Shown in pieces: positions 1 to 10,043 of a stretch of DNA of 64,000 nucleotides. This DNA comes from Zoroaster sp. YZ-2022 (taxonomy: Eukaryota > Echinodermata > Asteroidea > Forcipulatida > Zoroasteridae), in contig CM055816.1 of the NCBI GenBank assembly GCA_029582265.1, forward strand, positions 88,063,288-88,127,287. Reading direction: 5' to 3'. Within the stretch, counting starts at the first letter, position 1. Every line of letters begins with the position of its first letter. The notes under the pieces were generated by a model. That model was not told the origin of the DNA. It was given only the letters and a program-made list of their open reading frames with translations, and made no database searches. Made by a program: the position numbers and the translations under genes.

Positions 1-1047
1 GATCATACTCTGACAGCACTGTGTCGAGACTGAACTTAGTTTCTGGCGTGAACAGGAAGTCTTCAAACAGATCCGAGTCTATGTTGGCATGGGCACGCGC
101 CGATAGAGATCTCGGTCTTCCGTGGGCTTGTCCGTCGCCATTGCTCTGATAATGCCCTAGCTCCTCTGTTGTCTGAGAGTTAGCATCCTGCATGTCAGAC
201 GAATCCAACCGCTCCAGTGTTTTACTGTTGCCCACTTCGTGAACACTCTCGCCGTCCTCACCAGAAGTGTTTTGCGTCCCTCGAGACTGTTTCCCCATCT
301 CAACGCCTAGACTCAACTCTCGCCTCACTTTAACTTTGGGCTTCATCACCCTTGAGATTTTCTCCAAAACTGAGCTTCCTTTGGACCCCTCAGGGCTATC
401 CATTGAGCCCTTCCTCCGCCACGATTTAGGACTTGGGATTTCCTCTGGGATGTCCATCTGGCGAGGTGGTGACATACCAAGCGGCTGTAGATCCATCGGA
501 GGAGAGCTGTGTATCTTCCTTCTTGATGGGATTCCCATGGGTTTGCTCCGTCGACGAACGGGCGCCTGTGGTGACGTTTGTCCATCCTGGTTCTTATCGC
601 TACCCGGGGGGCTCCCGGCTCCGTTGACAATCGGGATGAGTTTGTTAGAGGTCATGAGAGCTTTGGCACTAATCTCCAGCAGGTTGTCTTCGCTGTGGGT
701 GTTGTTCTTTTCTTCTGTGGAGATGTCTCTCGGCGTCGACAGTGGTGTCTTTGGGGAGGTGATATTAGATTCGGAGCTACTTATGCTTTGGTCGATCCAC
801 AGGGGACTAGATTTCCGTCGATCCTTATCAGATTTTCTCTCCTTCCTTTCCGGCGGTTTCTCAACGATGAAAATCTCATCCTCTGAATCCTCTTTTTTCT
901 GGAGCTGCGTTGTTGAGGCGAGGAAGTCTTCTGTTGCCGCGGCGATCATGGCTGCATCAATTTCAAAGAAGGAATCGTGAGAGGAAGCACGTTGGAGGCT
1001 GTCAACACAGGCCACCGAGTTCCTTCTCATCAGGACTTTATTAGGGC
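1..1047 (-). CDS. ARHGAP32/33: Exon 16: disordered C-terminal tail, partial (residues 701-1049 and beyond)
   Basis: From the TTGACAG acceptor at 1048 the frame stays open for 348 codons to the window edge, so the gene continues to the left. The product is hydrophilic and low-complexity, like the long tails of ARHGAP32/33. It has basic patches, many SP/TP sites (for example SPKTPLSTPR), basophilic-kinase or 14-3-3-type sites (RRNSV, RKGSM), and acidic-aromatic clusters near the end (DSDLFEDFLF). Phase G plus GC at the junction gives glycine 701. Placement rests on the splice phase, a long open frame and the expected position; tail sequence itself is poorly conserved. Confidence 0.88.
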
Positions 1048-1453
1048 CTGTCAATCGAATACACAAAGAGAGTATTTAATTATTTCTGGTTTATTACAAA
1101 GACCACATATTAGCATCTTTGTGGTTCCTGAGTCTACCCACAAATCAAATCACTTCTAATGGTATACAAACTCAATGCCAAAAATGGTTTTCTAAAAAAA
1201 AAACTTACTGTGAGAAACATTATCTTGTCTCCTTTTCTAAGGAGTGGAAAACTCAGTCAAGCGCATGAACGACATAGTTACAATTGTCAGGAAAAGGTGT
1301 GGCCATATTGGTTCAGTAAAAACTGTTTGCGGTGACACCATGCGAAATTCTCAATTGAGTAGTAATTAGTTCTGAATGACTAGCTCACATGACTAGATGC
1401 ATGACTGTAAACACACGACTGTATTCTGACTGTAATCACATGACTTTACTGAC
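1048..1453 (-). other. Intron 15
   Basis: A 406-base intron. Bases about 1300-1375 resemble the 3' flank of the 64-bp array at 32590-32660 (shared GACACCATG-type and TAGTAATTAGTTCTGAA stretches), so a dispersed repeat lies here. Nothing coding was seen. Confidence 0.7.
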
Positions 1454-1638
1454 CATCTCCACTTTGCCCGTCATAGCTTGAATTGCTTGATGTCAGGGAC
1501 TCAACACTACGTACAGATCGAAGACTTCCTCTTCCTAAAGTCTTATCTTTCTTCTTGCCATCCTTGGACCCGGTACGGGAGAAGAAATTCTTCCAGCCTG
1601 GGGACTTTTTGGCTTTTGATGAAAAGGAACCTCTTTTC
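1454..1638 (-). CDS. ARHGAP32/33: Exon 15: basic segment with WKNFF motif (residues 639-700)
   Basis: Reads KRGSFSSKAKKSPGWKNFFS, then a lysine-rich run and LRSVRSVESLTSSNSS. W654-KNFF corresponds to the vertebrate WRSFFNLGK motif, and RSxESLTS is also a family feature. Acceptor TTTGTTAG. The donor I use, GATG followed by GTCAGT, has an unusual C at +3; an upstream GTACGT inside the exon is a possible alternative but would drop the conserved ESLTS. Confidence 0.85.
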
Positions 1639-1677
1639 CTAACAAAAAAATAATAATAAAAATAGAATAGAACTTAA

Positions 1678-2315
1678 TTAACCAGTTGACGTCGGGAATA
1701 TTAATTTTTTTTTCGGTCCCCCGTGCGGGTTTATTTTCAGTGAAAAATCTGAAAAAATTTCTAGCCATTAATAATTTTTTTTGTCAATGAAACTAAGTTC
1801 GGACACCCAAATAAACACCTTTACTCATTGACATTGCGAGAATTAAATGGCTAGTTTTTTAATTACGGTTGTGTTTGTTCAGCACAATTAGACCGTTGGC
1901 AAGCTCCGATGCAACGGCCTATTAGCGACGAGTGCCCGGTCGAAAAGACGGCATACCTGGAGAGAGATCGAATGCCTCGTAAACAATGGATATAAATCCC
2001 TCTTTACAAATGCTTGGCTGGTACGTCAAAGGAACAGGTCTTGGATAAAGGGATTAGGCAAAAATCAACAAAAAGAGTGAACTCGTTCAGTATTTGCAGT
2101 GCATTTTGTCCGGGGCCACCGAACCGTGACCCCATGGACTCCGAGAAACGATTGCGTGTATACAAGTCAGTCGCCACGACGGCACACCACGTGTGGCGTG
2201 TTGACAAGTCTCCCGGTGACACACACAAAAATCGGAATGCGTGTTTAGACGCTCTCCGATCCGCTGTACAAAAAAAAATTTTGTGTATACACGGCATCCG
2301 AAGCGAACTGTTTAA
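1678..2315. mobile_element. TTAA-flanked TIR element (family F), longer copy
   Basis: Bounded by TTAACCAGTT and an imperfect AACTGTTTAA. Shares the internal stretch CTCTCCGATCCGCTGT...GTGTATACACGGC with the copy at 19901-20163. TTAA ends suggest a piggyBac-type footprint, although the termini CCAG differ from the CCC-ended families here. No transposase ORF. Confidence 0.5.
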
Positions 2316-2490
2316 TAAAGCACAAATTAATTTAAACTAAATGTCATGATTTTATAATAAATAATGCGTCGCCTCACACCCGTGTGTCGGCATTTTTAAT
2401 TTTCTTTTTTTTGTGCTATAAACGATGTCAAATTGCAGCAAAAATTGTTGATCATTTAGAATTCTGCCGTGCTGTGCTTTTTAAACAATA

Positions 2491-2840
2491 ATAATAATAA
2501 TAATAATGTGTGGACTTATATAGCGCACGTATCCACCAACTGAGTGGTGCTCAAGGCGCATTATATTATTACCCCTGCTCATAAGGCTCATAAATCATTC
2601 CTGAAACCATCTCAGCTCCCTGGGGAGTATACAGCTCAATTGCTGCCATTACAGTGCATATAAGGCTAATCAACCAACTCTGCCCTCACAGGTACCCATT
2701 TAACCCCTGGGTGGAGAGAAGCAATTATGGTTAAGTGTCTTGCTCAAGGACACAAGTGTCACGGCCGGGATTCGAACCCACATTCTGCTGCTAACACCAG
2801 AACTTGAGTCCGGTAAGCTAGACCGCTCGGCCACGACACT
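2491..2840 (-). repeat. tRNA-derived SINE, full-length
   Basis: Read on the minus strand: GTCGTGGCCGAGCGGTCTAG (A-box type), GGTTCGAATCCC (B-box), a body with CTTGAGCAAGACACTTAACC and CTGTATACTCCCCAGGGAGC, then GCGCTATATAAGTCCACA and an (ATT)n tail. About ten more copies occur in the window. Confidence 0.85.
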
Positions 2841-2901
2841 TTTTCACATAGGGGTATGAACGTTTGCCTGATTTGTGAGGCTTCTCTTAGCCACCGTATA
2901 T

Positions 2902-3258
2902 AATAATAATAATGTGTGGATTTATATAGCGCACGTATCCACCAACTAAGTGGTGCTCAAGGCGCATTATATTATTATCCCTGCTCATAAGGCTCATAAG
3001 GCTCATAAGGCTCATAAATCATTCCTGAAACCATCTCAGCTCCCTGGGGAGTATACAGCTCAATTGCTGCCATTTCTAGCGCATATAGAGCAAACCAACT
3101 CTGCCTTCACAGGTACCCATTTAACCCCTGGGTGGAGAGAAGCAATTATGATTAAGTGTCTTGCTCAAGGACACAAGTGTCACGGCCGTGATTCGAACCC
3201 ACATTGTTGCTAACACCAGAACTTGAATCCGGTAAGCTAGACCGCTCGGCCACGACAC
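2902..3258 (-). repeat. tRNA-derived SINE, full-length
   Basis: Same family and orientation as 2491-2840, directly following it. A short GGCTCATAA expansion is visible near 2985-3020. Confidence 0.85.
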
Positions 3259-3599
3259 CCCATGGTAAATGGGAAATTTGGTCCCCGCTTATACACAATG
3301 CATCATGTATTTCGCTGCAAAAAAAAAAAGATGGCTGAAAAAAGCGTCACCGCACCGATTTTGAAGCCGACTGATGAACAGAAACCGAGACTTTTTTTTT
3401 ATACCTAAACCCCAGAACTCGCCACTGAAGTGCATTTCACCACATGCTAATGGCGAATACTGATTTAAAAAAAATAGTTGTCAAACCACTGATCTTCTCG
3501 GAAGCAACTATTACAACTTGTTTGTGCTACCACAAACTTTGTTTTCAAGGGACAATATCGTCACGATCAGAGCAGAGTTCATTTAAAAATAGGACACTG

Positions 3600-4435
3600 C
3601 ACAGTGGTTTAAAACCCTACATGACCCAGACATCAGTACACTTTAGTACAAAAAACGGTCAAAACATTTATAAAAATTACCAAGAATTTGCACATACCTC
3701 TTCTGGACTAAGGAAATGTATTTTAACGTCAGCAGAAACTTCATTCATGAAATTTTGCCGATAATTTTGTATAAAAATAAGTTCACTTTCAAGAGAGGGC
3801 TCAATTCAATTGAAAATTGTAGTGCGCCCTCTCGCTACGATGAATTACATTTCGCGTAAACCCGTTGCGTAAAACAACGTTTTTTGTTGAAAACAGCGTC
3901 CTGAAAAATCGTATTTTGGGGTGTAAAATTTCATTTGCGCTAATTTGCCGTAAATTTCTAGTCACAACGGATAGTTACTACATGTATATCAATATATAAC
4001 AAAGTTATGGCATTCCATCCAGGCCTTTTCTGGCTTATTTTGAAAATGTGTGACCCTAAATTTGTAAAATAATAACATTTTTGGGCCATTTTAGTTAAAG
4101 ATTTCAAAGCATAATTGCACTATCATACAATTATCGGTCCGCATTATACTTTTACAGTTCGAAAGACTATTTAATAAGCAAAATTAACAAGCAGTATTTT
4201 TTTCTCAAACCATTTGAAATATGCCTTAGCAGATGCTTTTTAAAATATTAGGATGTGTGTTTTTTGTCTGTTTAACTCTATACAAGCTAACTAAAATTTC
4301 TTAAAAACAGGGTAATAAATTTCAAAAAAGCAATTTTGGTTCTTAAAACTGGATCTTCATAATCAAGTAAACAATTATTTTAATTTATCTGAGAAAAAAA
4401 AATCGGACCCGATGTCTGGGTCTTAAACCACTGTG
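3600..4435. mobile_element. Transib/RAG-like MITE (CACAGTG ends, 5-bp TSD)
   Basis: Ends are CACAGTGGTTTAARACCC in inverted orientation and the element is bracketed by the 5-bp direct repeat CACTG. The first seven bases equal the V(D)J recombination-signal heptamer. A second copy at 51504-52890 has its own 5-bp duplication, which fixes the borders. Five-bp TSDs and CACA(G/A)TG ends are known for Transib and ProtoRAG elements. No transposase is encoded. Confidence 0.75.
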
Positions 4436-4488
4436 CACTGATTCCATGATCTGTCAAAAGTCTGCTCTGATCATGACGATATTGTCCT

Positions 4489-4712
4489 TTTTAATTCAGG
4501 GGTGTGATTTGACATTTGAAAAATGGGTAAGGGGGCCCGGTTCTCTCTTTGGCCTAGAGGACAAAGGAATTACAGACTCTCCACATCCCCACAAACAAGA
4601 AACTAGAGGTTTGGACACAATACAGGCTACTTTTTCTCTCCTTAGTGGCTACTTCTCTTCTTTCAAGGAAATTTTGAGGCAAAGAGAGATTTTTAACAAA
4701 TCCTGTGTGAGA
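4489..4712. repeat. Dispersed repeat M, copy 1
   Basis: Related to 22049-22345 and 34008-34275. Shared blocks include GACTCTCCACATCCCCACAA and ACTAGAGGTTTGGACACAAT. Termini are unclear. It ends only 15 bases from exon 14. Confidence 0.65.
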
Positions 4713-4727
4713 TGACTTTTACTATAC

Positions 4728-4929
4728 CTTTCCATGGGGAAGTTGATGACAGTGTGATACTGCTTGGGTAGAGCTGACGGCCCTCCACCCACCTCAATGT
4801 ATTTTGGCTTGTCGTCGACGACCTCTGTTCCCTGGGATGCAGTCCGCGCTCTTGCCTCCTCCAAGGAGAGAAGTTTGGTTGGGGTGGAGAGAATGAGAGA
4901 CTTGGGTCTCTGCATCTCCTGGCCCATCA
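4728..4929 (-). CDS. ARHGAP32/33: Exon 14: conserved post-GAP segment (residues 572-638)
   Basis: Contains RPKSLILSTPTKLLSLEEAR and KYIEVGGGPSALPKQYHTVI, matching the vertebrate post-GAP region where a KYIEVGEGP motif precedes a basic stretch. Y615 lies in the conserved YIEVG context, so it may be phosphorylated; that is inference. Acceptor TTGCCTCAG; donor AAAG followed by GTATAG. At 202 nt it cannot be skipped without a frameshift. Confidence 0.94.
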
Positions 4930-4976
4930 CTGAGGCAAAGAATGGTACCACAGCGCTTAACAATGAATCAAATATG

Positions 4977-5248
4977 GATTGCCATGGTCGAGCGGTTTAG
5001 TACATTGGATTTGTGTTCTGATGGCCGAGTCGTCAGAATGTGGGTTTGAATCCTGACCATGACCGTGGTGCTTATGTCCTTGAAAAAGACACTCTCCACC
5101 CAGGAGCAAATAGGTACCTCTAAGGGCAGAGTTGATTGTTGTGTTTGATTAATACTATATGCGCCAAAACAAAACAGCTGCAACTAAGCTCCCCAGGGAG
5201 CTCAGATGGTTTCCGGAATGATTTATGAGCCTGATGAGCAGGGATAAT
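4977..5248 (+). repeat. tRNA-derived SINE (GCCATGGTCGAGCGG subfamily), tail-to-tail with the next SINE
   Basis: Starts GCCATGGTCGAGCGGTTTAG, has a GGTTTGAATCC B-box variant and ends GAGCCTGATGAGCAGGG, where it meets an (ATA)n run shared with the minus-strand SINE at 5249. The two form an inverted pair. Confidence 0.8.
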
Positions 5249-5605
5249 AATAATAATAATAATGTATAGATTTATATAGCGCACGTATCCACCAACTAAG
5301 TGGCGCTCAAGGCGCATTATATTATTATCCCTGCTCATAAGGCTCATAAGGCTCATAAATCATTCCTGAAACCATCTCAGCTCCCTGGGGAGTATACAGC
5401 TCAATTGCTGCCATTTCTAGCGCATATAGAGCAAACCATCTCTGCCTTCACAGGTACCCATTTAACCCCTGGGTGGAGAGAAGCAATTATGGTTAAGTGT
5501 CTTGCTCAAGGACACAGGTGTCACGGCCGGGGCTCGAACCCACACTCTGCTGCTGGCAACACCAGAACTTGAGTTCAGTGCGCTAGACCGCACGACAATC
5601 CACTT
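5249..5605 (-). repeat. tRNA-derived SINE joined to a LINE 3' end
   Basis: On the minus strand the LINE-like coding end at 5610-5820 runs through ATAATGCACGTAAAGTGG into the SINE head GTCGTGCGGTCTAGCGC. The same junction occurs at 38025-38060, so it was copied as a unit. Confidence 0.8.
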
Positions 5606-5609
5606 TACG

Positions 5610-5820
5610 TGCATTATAACAAAGCACGGTGATATGCGCTTTATAGGAACTGTTTGTTTCTTGATCGAAAGTTTCCAGAGATGGCAACAAGGTGATAGCA
5701 ACAAGGGGATGGGCTGTGGAAGCTCATTCCACAGCCGAGGGGCGTGTGCCACAAAGCTTTTTTCCCCAGTTGCACTAAAGTGCCCTTGTTTGAGACGACG
5801 CCAGGTCATGCGGATTGGTG
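5610..5820 (-). pseudogene. LINE reverse-transcriptase C-terminal remnant
   Basis: The minus-strand frame reads RRLKQGHFSATGEKSFVAHA then PRLWNELPQPI, the (R)SF..APRLWN(E/S)LP signature found at the C-terminus of CR1/L2/Jockey-type LINE polymerases. Only the end of the protein is left, without the catalytic domain. Confidence 0.7.
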
Positions 5821-5873
5821 TGGGGTAAAAATCACAATTTTAATAAGAAAATGAAGGAAGGTGTTTAACTCAC

Positions 5874-6007
5874 ATCTTCCTGGCACATCAGGGAAAAGTT
5901 TATCATTGAAGATGACGTCAGCTTTGCGGATGAGGTACTCCACGACGGTCGCTTGAATCTTTATCTCCATGAAGGCAGCTGCTGTGGCTACAATCAGATC
6001 CTTAGAT
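5874..6007 (-). CDS. ARHGAP32/33: Exon 13: end of RhoGAP domain (residues 527-571)
   Basis: Reads SKDLIVATAAAFMEIKIQAT and VVEYLIRKADVIFNDKLF. The AAAFMEIKIQxxVVEYLI helix and ADVIF end match the last helices of the family GAP domain. Acceptor ATCAACAG; donor AGAT followed by GTGAGT. Phases agree with exons 12 and 14. Confidence 0.95.
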
Positions 6008-6054
6008 CTGTTGATATTAATGAATAATTAAAGTATTAGCTGATGCTAACTAGT

Positions 6055-6145
6055 GTGCCATGGCAGAGTGGTTTAGTGCATCAGAGTTGTGTTCTGATGA
6101 CCAAGTTGTCAGAATGTTGGTTCGAATCCCGACTACGACCCCGAG
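6055..6145 (+). repeat. SINE head fragment
   Basis: GTGCCATGGCAGAGTGGTTT to GGTTCGAATCCCGACTACG; the body is absent, apparently cut off by the insertion at 6170. Confidence 0.65.
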
Positions 6146-6169
6146 GTGAAACATTCGCAGGTCGGTAGA

Positions 6170-6439
6170 TTAACCCTAACCACCCCATATCCTGCAAAAT
6201 CCTCCAAGGGGCACTTTTTTGGAAAAATTCAGCACTGTTGGAAACTGGTACTTTCACCTCTTCAAATGGGGCAAAATTACTAACTGGCAAGAAGTACAGA
6301 CCATACGTGCTGAATATGAAAGATCAATGAAAATGCATGGTGCATTTTGAAGATAAGGGCATGTTTCCAAAAGTGCACCGGAGGATTTTGGAGGATTCAG
6401 GAAGGTTCCTAGCCAGAATACCTAGGGCATTAGGGTTAA
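6170..6439. mobile_element. piggyBac-like MITE, CCCTAAC family (E)
   Basis: TTAACCCTAACC at one end and TTAGGGTTAA at the other, with internal AATCCTCCAAGGGGCAC and GGAGGATTTTGGAGGATT blocks. Close copies lie at 10044-10314 and 34451-34733. TTAA flanks and CCC/GGG termini are the piggyBac pattern. Confidence 0.7.
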
Positions 6440-6609
6440 TGTGTATCTTGCTTTAAAGAGCATACCGACAGACACTGTTTTGCCAAAATTAACAATTTTG
6501 TACCTTCTCTTTAATTGATTTGAATTATTTGATTTGAATTTAATAAGATTTGATTTGATTTGATTCCGGCTACTCAAAAAGCTGTACATAAAACCAAATC
6601 TAAACTCAC

Positions 6610-6797
6610 CTTAAGAGGTTTGGAGCCCAGACTATTGCCAGATTCTTTGTATTCATTCCGGTCTGGCCACTGTAGGTGGCCATCTTAGACAGATGCTTAA
6701 TGAGGAATTCTAGAGTACGGTAGTGAGGAGGGGGAAGTTGTTGGACGGTGTCGTGCATCTTAATGAGACGGCTCTCCTCATTGGACGTTGCTGCCTC
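6610..6797 (-). CDS. ARHGAP32/33: Exon 12: RhoGAP domain, second part (residues 465-526)
   Basis: Encodes EEAATSNEESRLIKMHDTVQ, QLPPPHYRTLEFLIKHL and KNLAIVWAPNLL. N524 in APNLL is the conserved RhoGAP asparagine. Acceptor CATCAG; donor AAG followed by GTGAGT; ends with two bases of codon 527. Confidence 0.97.
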
Positions 6798-7549
6798 CTG
6801 ATGACGGAAAACCCAAATCATAGGTGTTACAATTTTTTTTATATTTTACAAAAAGTTGCTGGACGGCAAATTCGACATAACAAAAAAAGCACTTCAGAGG
6901 AAATAGTGTCTCGGGATGATTGATACTTGTACGAGCTTCTTAACAAGTAAGTTTTAAAATATTGGTCAGTTTTGAAAAATCCACGTAAATTTTGCTAGGG
7001 GTATTGGGGCCGCTGTTGTGAACAGTGCTAGGGTGAAATCTATAGTTCTGAACATTTGCTTTGCTTTCCTTTATTGCTTAAATCTTTCAAATCTGGAGGA
7101 TCACAACACTGCGATTTGTAAAATCGCAATCCCAAGTAATCCCTTTATTAAAACTAAGTTAATTAGGATTCATAAATATCCAAGACAATCTGATAGGCCG
7201 ATAATAAATCAACCAGCAAGTAAGTGTGGAAATGAACCAATCAGAGTGTAGAAGTTTGTATTCATGCCACTCAGAATCACGGGCCAAGTTGCAATATCAT
7301 CCGTTCTCAAATGTTGGATTTGTCAGATTCATTCTGGCTCTTTTTCAATACAAATGCCAGTGGATAATGTCACTTTGAAAACAAAATAAAGATGGGCATT
7401 TATGAATGGGTATAAAAGTTTGATGCTTGGTCTTTCTTCCACAGGATAAAGACATTGGGGTTAGGGTTAGGGTTAGGGCCACGGGCGAAAAATGACCGAG
7501 CCTGTGGCCATGACTCTTGGTCTTATACTTCCTTATAATAACAACCTAC
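6798..7549 (-). other. Intron 11
   Basis: 752 bases without a recognised element apart from a short telomere-like GGGTTAGGGTTAGGG run near 7459-7477. Nothing coding was seen. Confidence 0.6.
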
Positions 7550-7791
7550 CTCAAACTTCTTATACAACTGGTATGTCAGTAAAGGATTAGGAAGCTCCCT
7601 GAAATACAACTTGCAAACTGAAGACACACAATGTATATCCTTCTCGTACTCGGTCAAGTCAGGAACTTTCTCGCTGTCAAATTCATCGCGCAGCCACTGA
7701 ACGGTCGATGAGACTCCAGAGAGCCTGTAGATTCCATCGACGACACCGTGGGTCTCAATAAACTCTTTACAGATCTCGATGATGCTTGGAA
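7550..7791 (-). CDS. ARHGAP32/33: Exon 11: RhoGAP catalytic core (residues 384-464)
   Basis: Holds the catalytic heart of the GAP domain. The arginine finger is R406 within VVDGIYRLSG, the residue that reaches into the GTPase active site. K444 and R448 in CKLYFRELPNPLL are the conserved fold residues that contact the GTPase switch regions. Most of the exon matches vertebrate ARHGAP32/33 closely (FIETHGVVDGIYRLSGVSS). Acceptor TTTTCACAG; donor GAG followed by GTAGGT. Confidence 0.97.
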
Positions 7792-8535
7792 CTGTGAAAA
7801 GTAAGAAAAACAAAGCCTTAATTTTTACTATTGTTTACACAATTTGAATTCAAGCTACTGCATATATTCAAATCTAAGAATTTTTTTTACATACATTCAA
7901 AATGTAAGTTAATTTGATATTAATAATTATTTTTAAAATAACTTAAGATAAAAAATATTATCACATACATGTATATCGGTTCAAGCATCTGTAAAATAAA
8001 TAAATTTTGCTGCTACTATAAATCAATAAGTAATCAATGAATAAATTGATAATTAATGCGAACAAAAAAATCACTCAATTTGTAAATATATACATGTAGA
8101 TAAAATAACATCAATAAATTTATCAATCAATGCAAAACTTAATCCATAAAATGATAAATCCAATAAATACATGTACACTGATCAATACATTTAAAGATAA
8201 ATCCATTAATCACAGTTTAACAGGAGTCCACCATGATCACAGAAAATGACACTCACACATTAAAAGTCAAATACATTGTTCAATATCAATACCACATCAA
8301 CAAATTGATAAATATATCAATGCATTGACGAATCCATAAAATGATACACTGATCAATCCAATGACATATAACCAAAGCCGAGTACATGTAATTTGCTAGG
8401 TCCTACAATAAACTGATAAATATCAATACCTTAATATTAATAAATTGATTAATACATCAATGTACTGATGAATCCATAAATCGATAAACCAATAAATTGA
8501 TCATAACAAAAGCCAAGTAGTTTGCTAGGTCCTAC
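7792..8535 (-). other. Intron 10: AT-rich degenerate repeats
   Basis: About 7990-8520 is a degenerate AT-rich tandem region built around AATAAATTGATAAAT and AATCCATAAATTGAT with interspersed ACATGTA. It includes two copies of GCCxAGTA...TTTGCTAGGTCCTAC near 8375-8405 and 8510-8536, the second overlapping the donor of exon 10. Confidence 0.6.
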
Positions 8536-8685
8536 CATCCGTGCCGCAGTTTAACAGGTGTTCCCCTAGATCACAGCCAAAGACCCTCTCACGTAGGATT
8601 CCCCGTTGCTTCAAGCCCCGCCTGGTTGGTCTCGCTAAGATGAATGAACGTAGAAATGTTATCAACTTGCCATGCTTGTTAAGAA
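8536..8685 (-). CDS. ARHGAP32/33: Exon 10: linker and start of the RhoGAP domain (residues 334-383)
   Basis: Acceptor TTTCCTCAG; donor GATG followed by GTAGGA. Reads LNKHGKLITFLRSFILARPT, then RRGLKQRGILRERVFGCDLG. The HGKL...FLRSF basic segment and VFGCDLGEHL are hallmarks of ARHGAP32/33. Codon 334 is completed from G of exon 9 plus TT here, giving valine. Not visible as a minus-strand ORF because it has no internal ATG. Confidence 0.94.
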
Positions 8686-8907
8686 CTGAGGAAACAAAGA
8701 GACAGAGAGAAAGGATAAATTACTTTTTGAGGTCGAGTAAGATGACAAACAAATTCAGTTTAGAACCACATTTTTGGGCCAGGAAGGTCAAAGGGATGGT
8801 ACAATATTGGTAATTTTGACAAAACTGTTTTTGTTTTTTTTAGGAAGGAGAGCAAAAGTCACGGTACAGCCAAGCCTTTGAGAAGCCTGACCAGGCCCAG
8901 GCCTATA

Positions 8908-9161
8908 CAGTATGTCCCAAAAAAAGTGTCACTCTAACTATTTCTGAAAATATACCAAAACCCCGAAATACATTTTGGAACTTTTTCAATTGCACAGATA
9001 CTCACTAATCCTTGGCCTAAACACCTGTGAGTTTTATGTAATTTCTCACATAAAGGATTAGGAGTACATGTCTGTGCAATTGAAAAAGTTCCAAAATTTA
9101 TTTCGTGATTTTGGTATATTTTCAGAAATAGTTAGAGTGACACTTTTTTTGGGACATACTG
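8908..9161. mobile_element. Tc1/mariner-like foldback MITE
   Basis: Long arms, CAGTATGTCCCAAAAAAAGT at one end and its inverse at the other, about 90-100 bases each and nearly identical, flanked by TA. The arms make almost the entire 254 bases a hairpin. Confidence 0.8.
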
Positions 9162-9415
9162 TATAATCCCCGGCCCCTAGCTGAGCTCAAAAGACCCTTC
9201 AGTAATAAACAGATCTCAAATACACGTAGCTCTTATTGTTTACACAGACTTGACTGACACCTCAGCTGTCTTTTGTTCACAACTGCAGCTAGTATAATAG
9301 GCTGGGCTATGCCCTCCAGAAGCCCATGTTATGTTGATTGGCAGATAATGTAACGTTACAGGATTAGGACTCACAAAAAACAGTTAAGGAGTCCAGGTAG
9401 CCTGGGCCCAGCCGC

Positions 9416-9547
9416 CAGGCACGTAGCCAGAGTTGGAATTTTTGGGGGGCACATTCCGTGCATGCTTTTGTGAGCCAGAATTTTTCGCACAATTATTTGT
9501 TGGTATGGGGGGGGGGGGGGCCCACACCCCCCGTGGCTACGTGCCTG
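9416..9547. mobile_element. hAT-like MITE, 132 bp, 8-bp TSD
   Basis: Ends CAGGCACGTAGCC and GGCTACGTGCCTG, flanked on both sides by the identical 8-mer CCAGCCGC. An 8-bp duplication with CAGG/CCTG ends is the hAT pattern. It contains a run of 12 G near 9510. Confidence 0.85.
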
Positions 9548-10043
9548 CCAGCCGCGCCTCTCAAAGGCTAATTGGCTGGACCCTTACTTTGGCTCTCCTC
9601 CCTTAGTATGCTTAATGTTTTATCAAGATAAAAGATTCCTTGTTTAAATTGATCTTTCAAAACCCTTTGAAAGGAGTACTTGCCAGAGATGTATAGTGGT
9701 TTCATGTGGGATTGCATCTGCACTGTACATGGTAATATGTTCTACAGTTATTCCACCTTACAAAAACTGACAGATGAAGGATTTTGGAGGGTCTGTCAAC
9801 CCGCTGGCAAAATGGACTGAGAACAGGAAGGTTAAACCAACCAACCTGTGCAAGTTTCAGCTCAATGCAATGTCTATGTCATGACTAAAGTGTGAACAAG
9901 GATTACAACAATGCAATGTCTGTCTCATGACTAAAGAACTTTTTCAGGATAAATACAACCTTTACCAACTTTACATCATGTTAGCTTTTGGATAGAAATT
10001 CTGTAATTTTGTCATCAGTTTATTACCAATGTTGTATCTTCCC

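Larger units (their letters stand above)
1639..4727 (-). other. Intron 14
   Basis: Contains a TTAA-flanked element (1678-2315), two minus-oriented SINEs (2491-2840 and 2902-3258), the Transib-like element (3600-4435) and one copy of an uncharacterised dispersed repeat (4489-4712). It is almost wholly repeat-derived; no coding exon was found. Confidence 0.75.
4930..5873 (-). other. Intron 13
   Basis: Filled by a head-containing SINE (+), a full SINE (-), and a LINE C-terminal fragment (-). No exon candidate remains. Confidence 0.7.
6008..6609 (-). other. Intron 12
   Basis: Holds a truncated SINE head (6055-6145) interrupted by a TTAA element (6170-6439). Bases 6443-6505 resemble one degenerate unit of the 81-bp array at 12536-13010. 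Confidence 0.65.
8843..9610. mobile_element. Foldback element I with two nested insertions
   Basis: Ends resemble the complete copy at 18109-18371 (AAAGTCAxGGTACAGCCAAG, AAGCCTTTGAGAAGCC). It is interrupted by the mariner-like element at 8908 and the hAT-like element at 9416, so it predates both. Confidence 0.6.

Noticed and set aside
267..980. 237-codon plus-strand reading frame at the left edge
   Set aside because: It is the antisense of exon 16, whose minus frame continues in phase from the conserved exons and is open to the window edge. The plus-strand product resembles no family.
7459..7477. Telomere-like TTAGGG run
   Set aside because: Only three units, so it is probably a remnant of a GGTTAGGG-ended MITE rather than an interstitial telomere.
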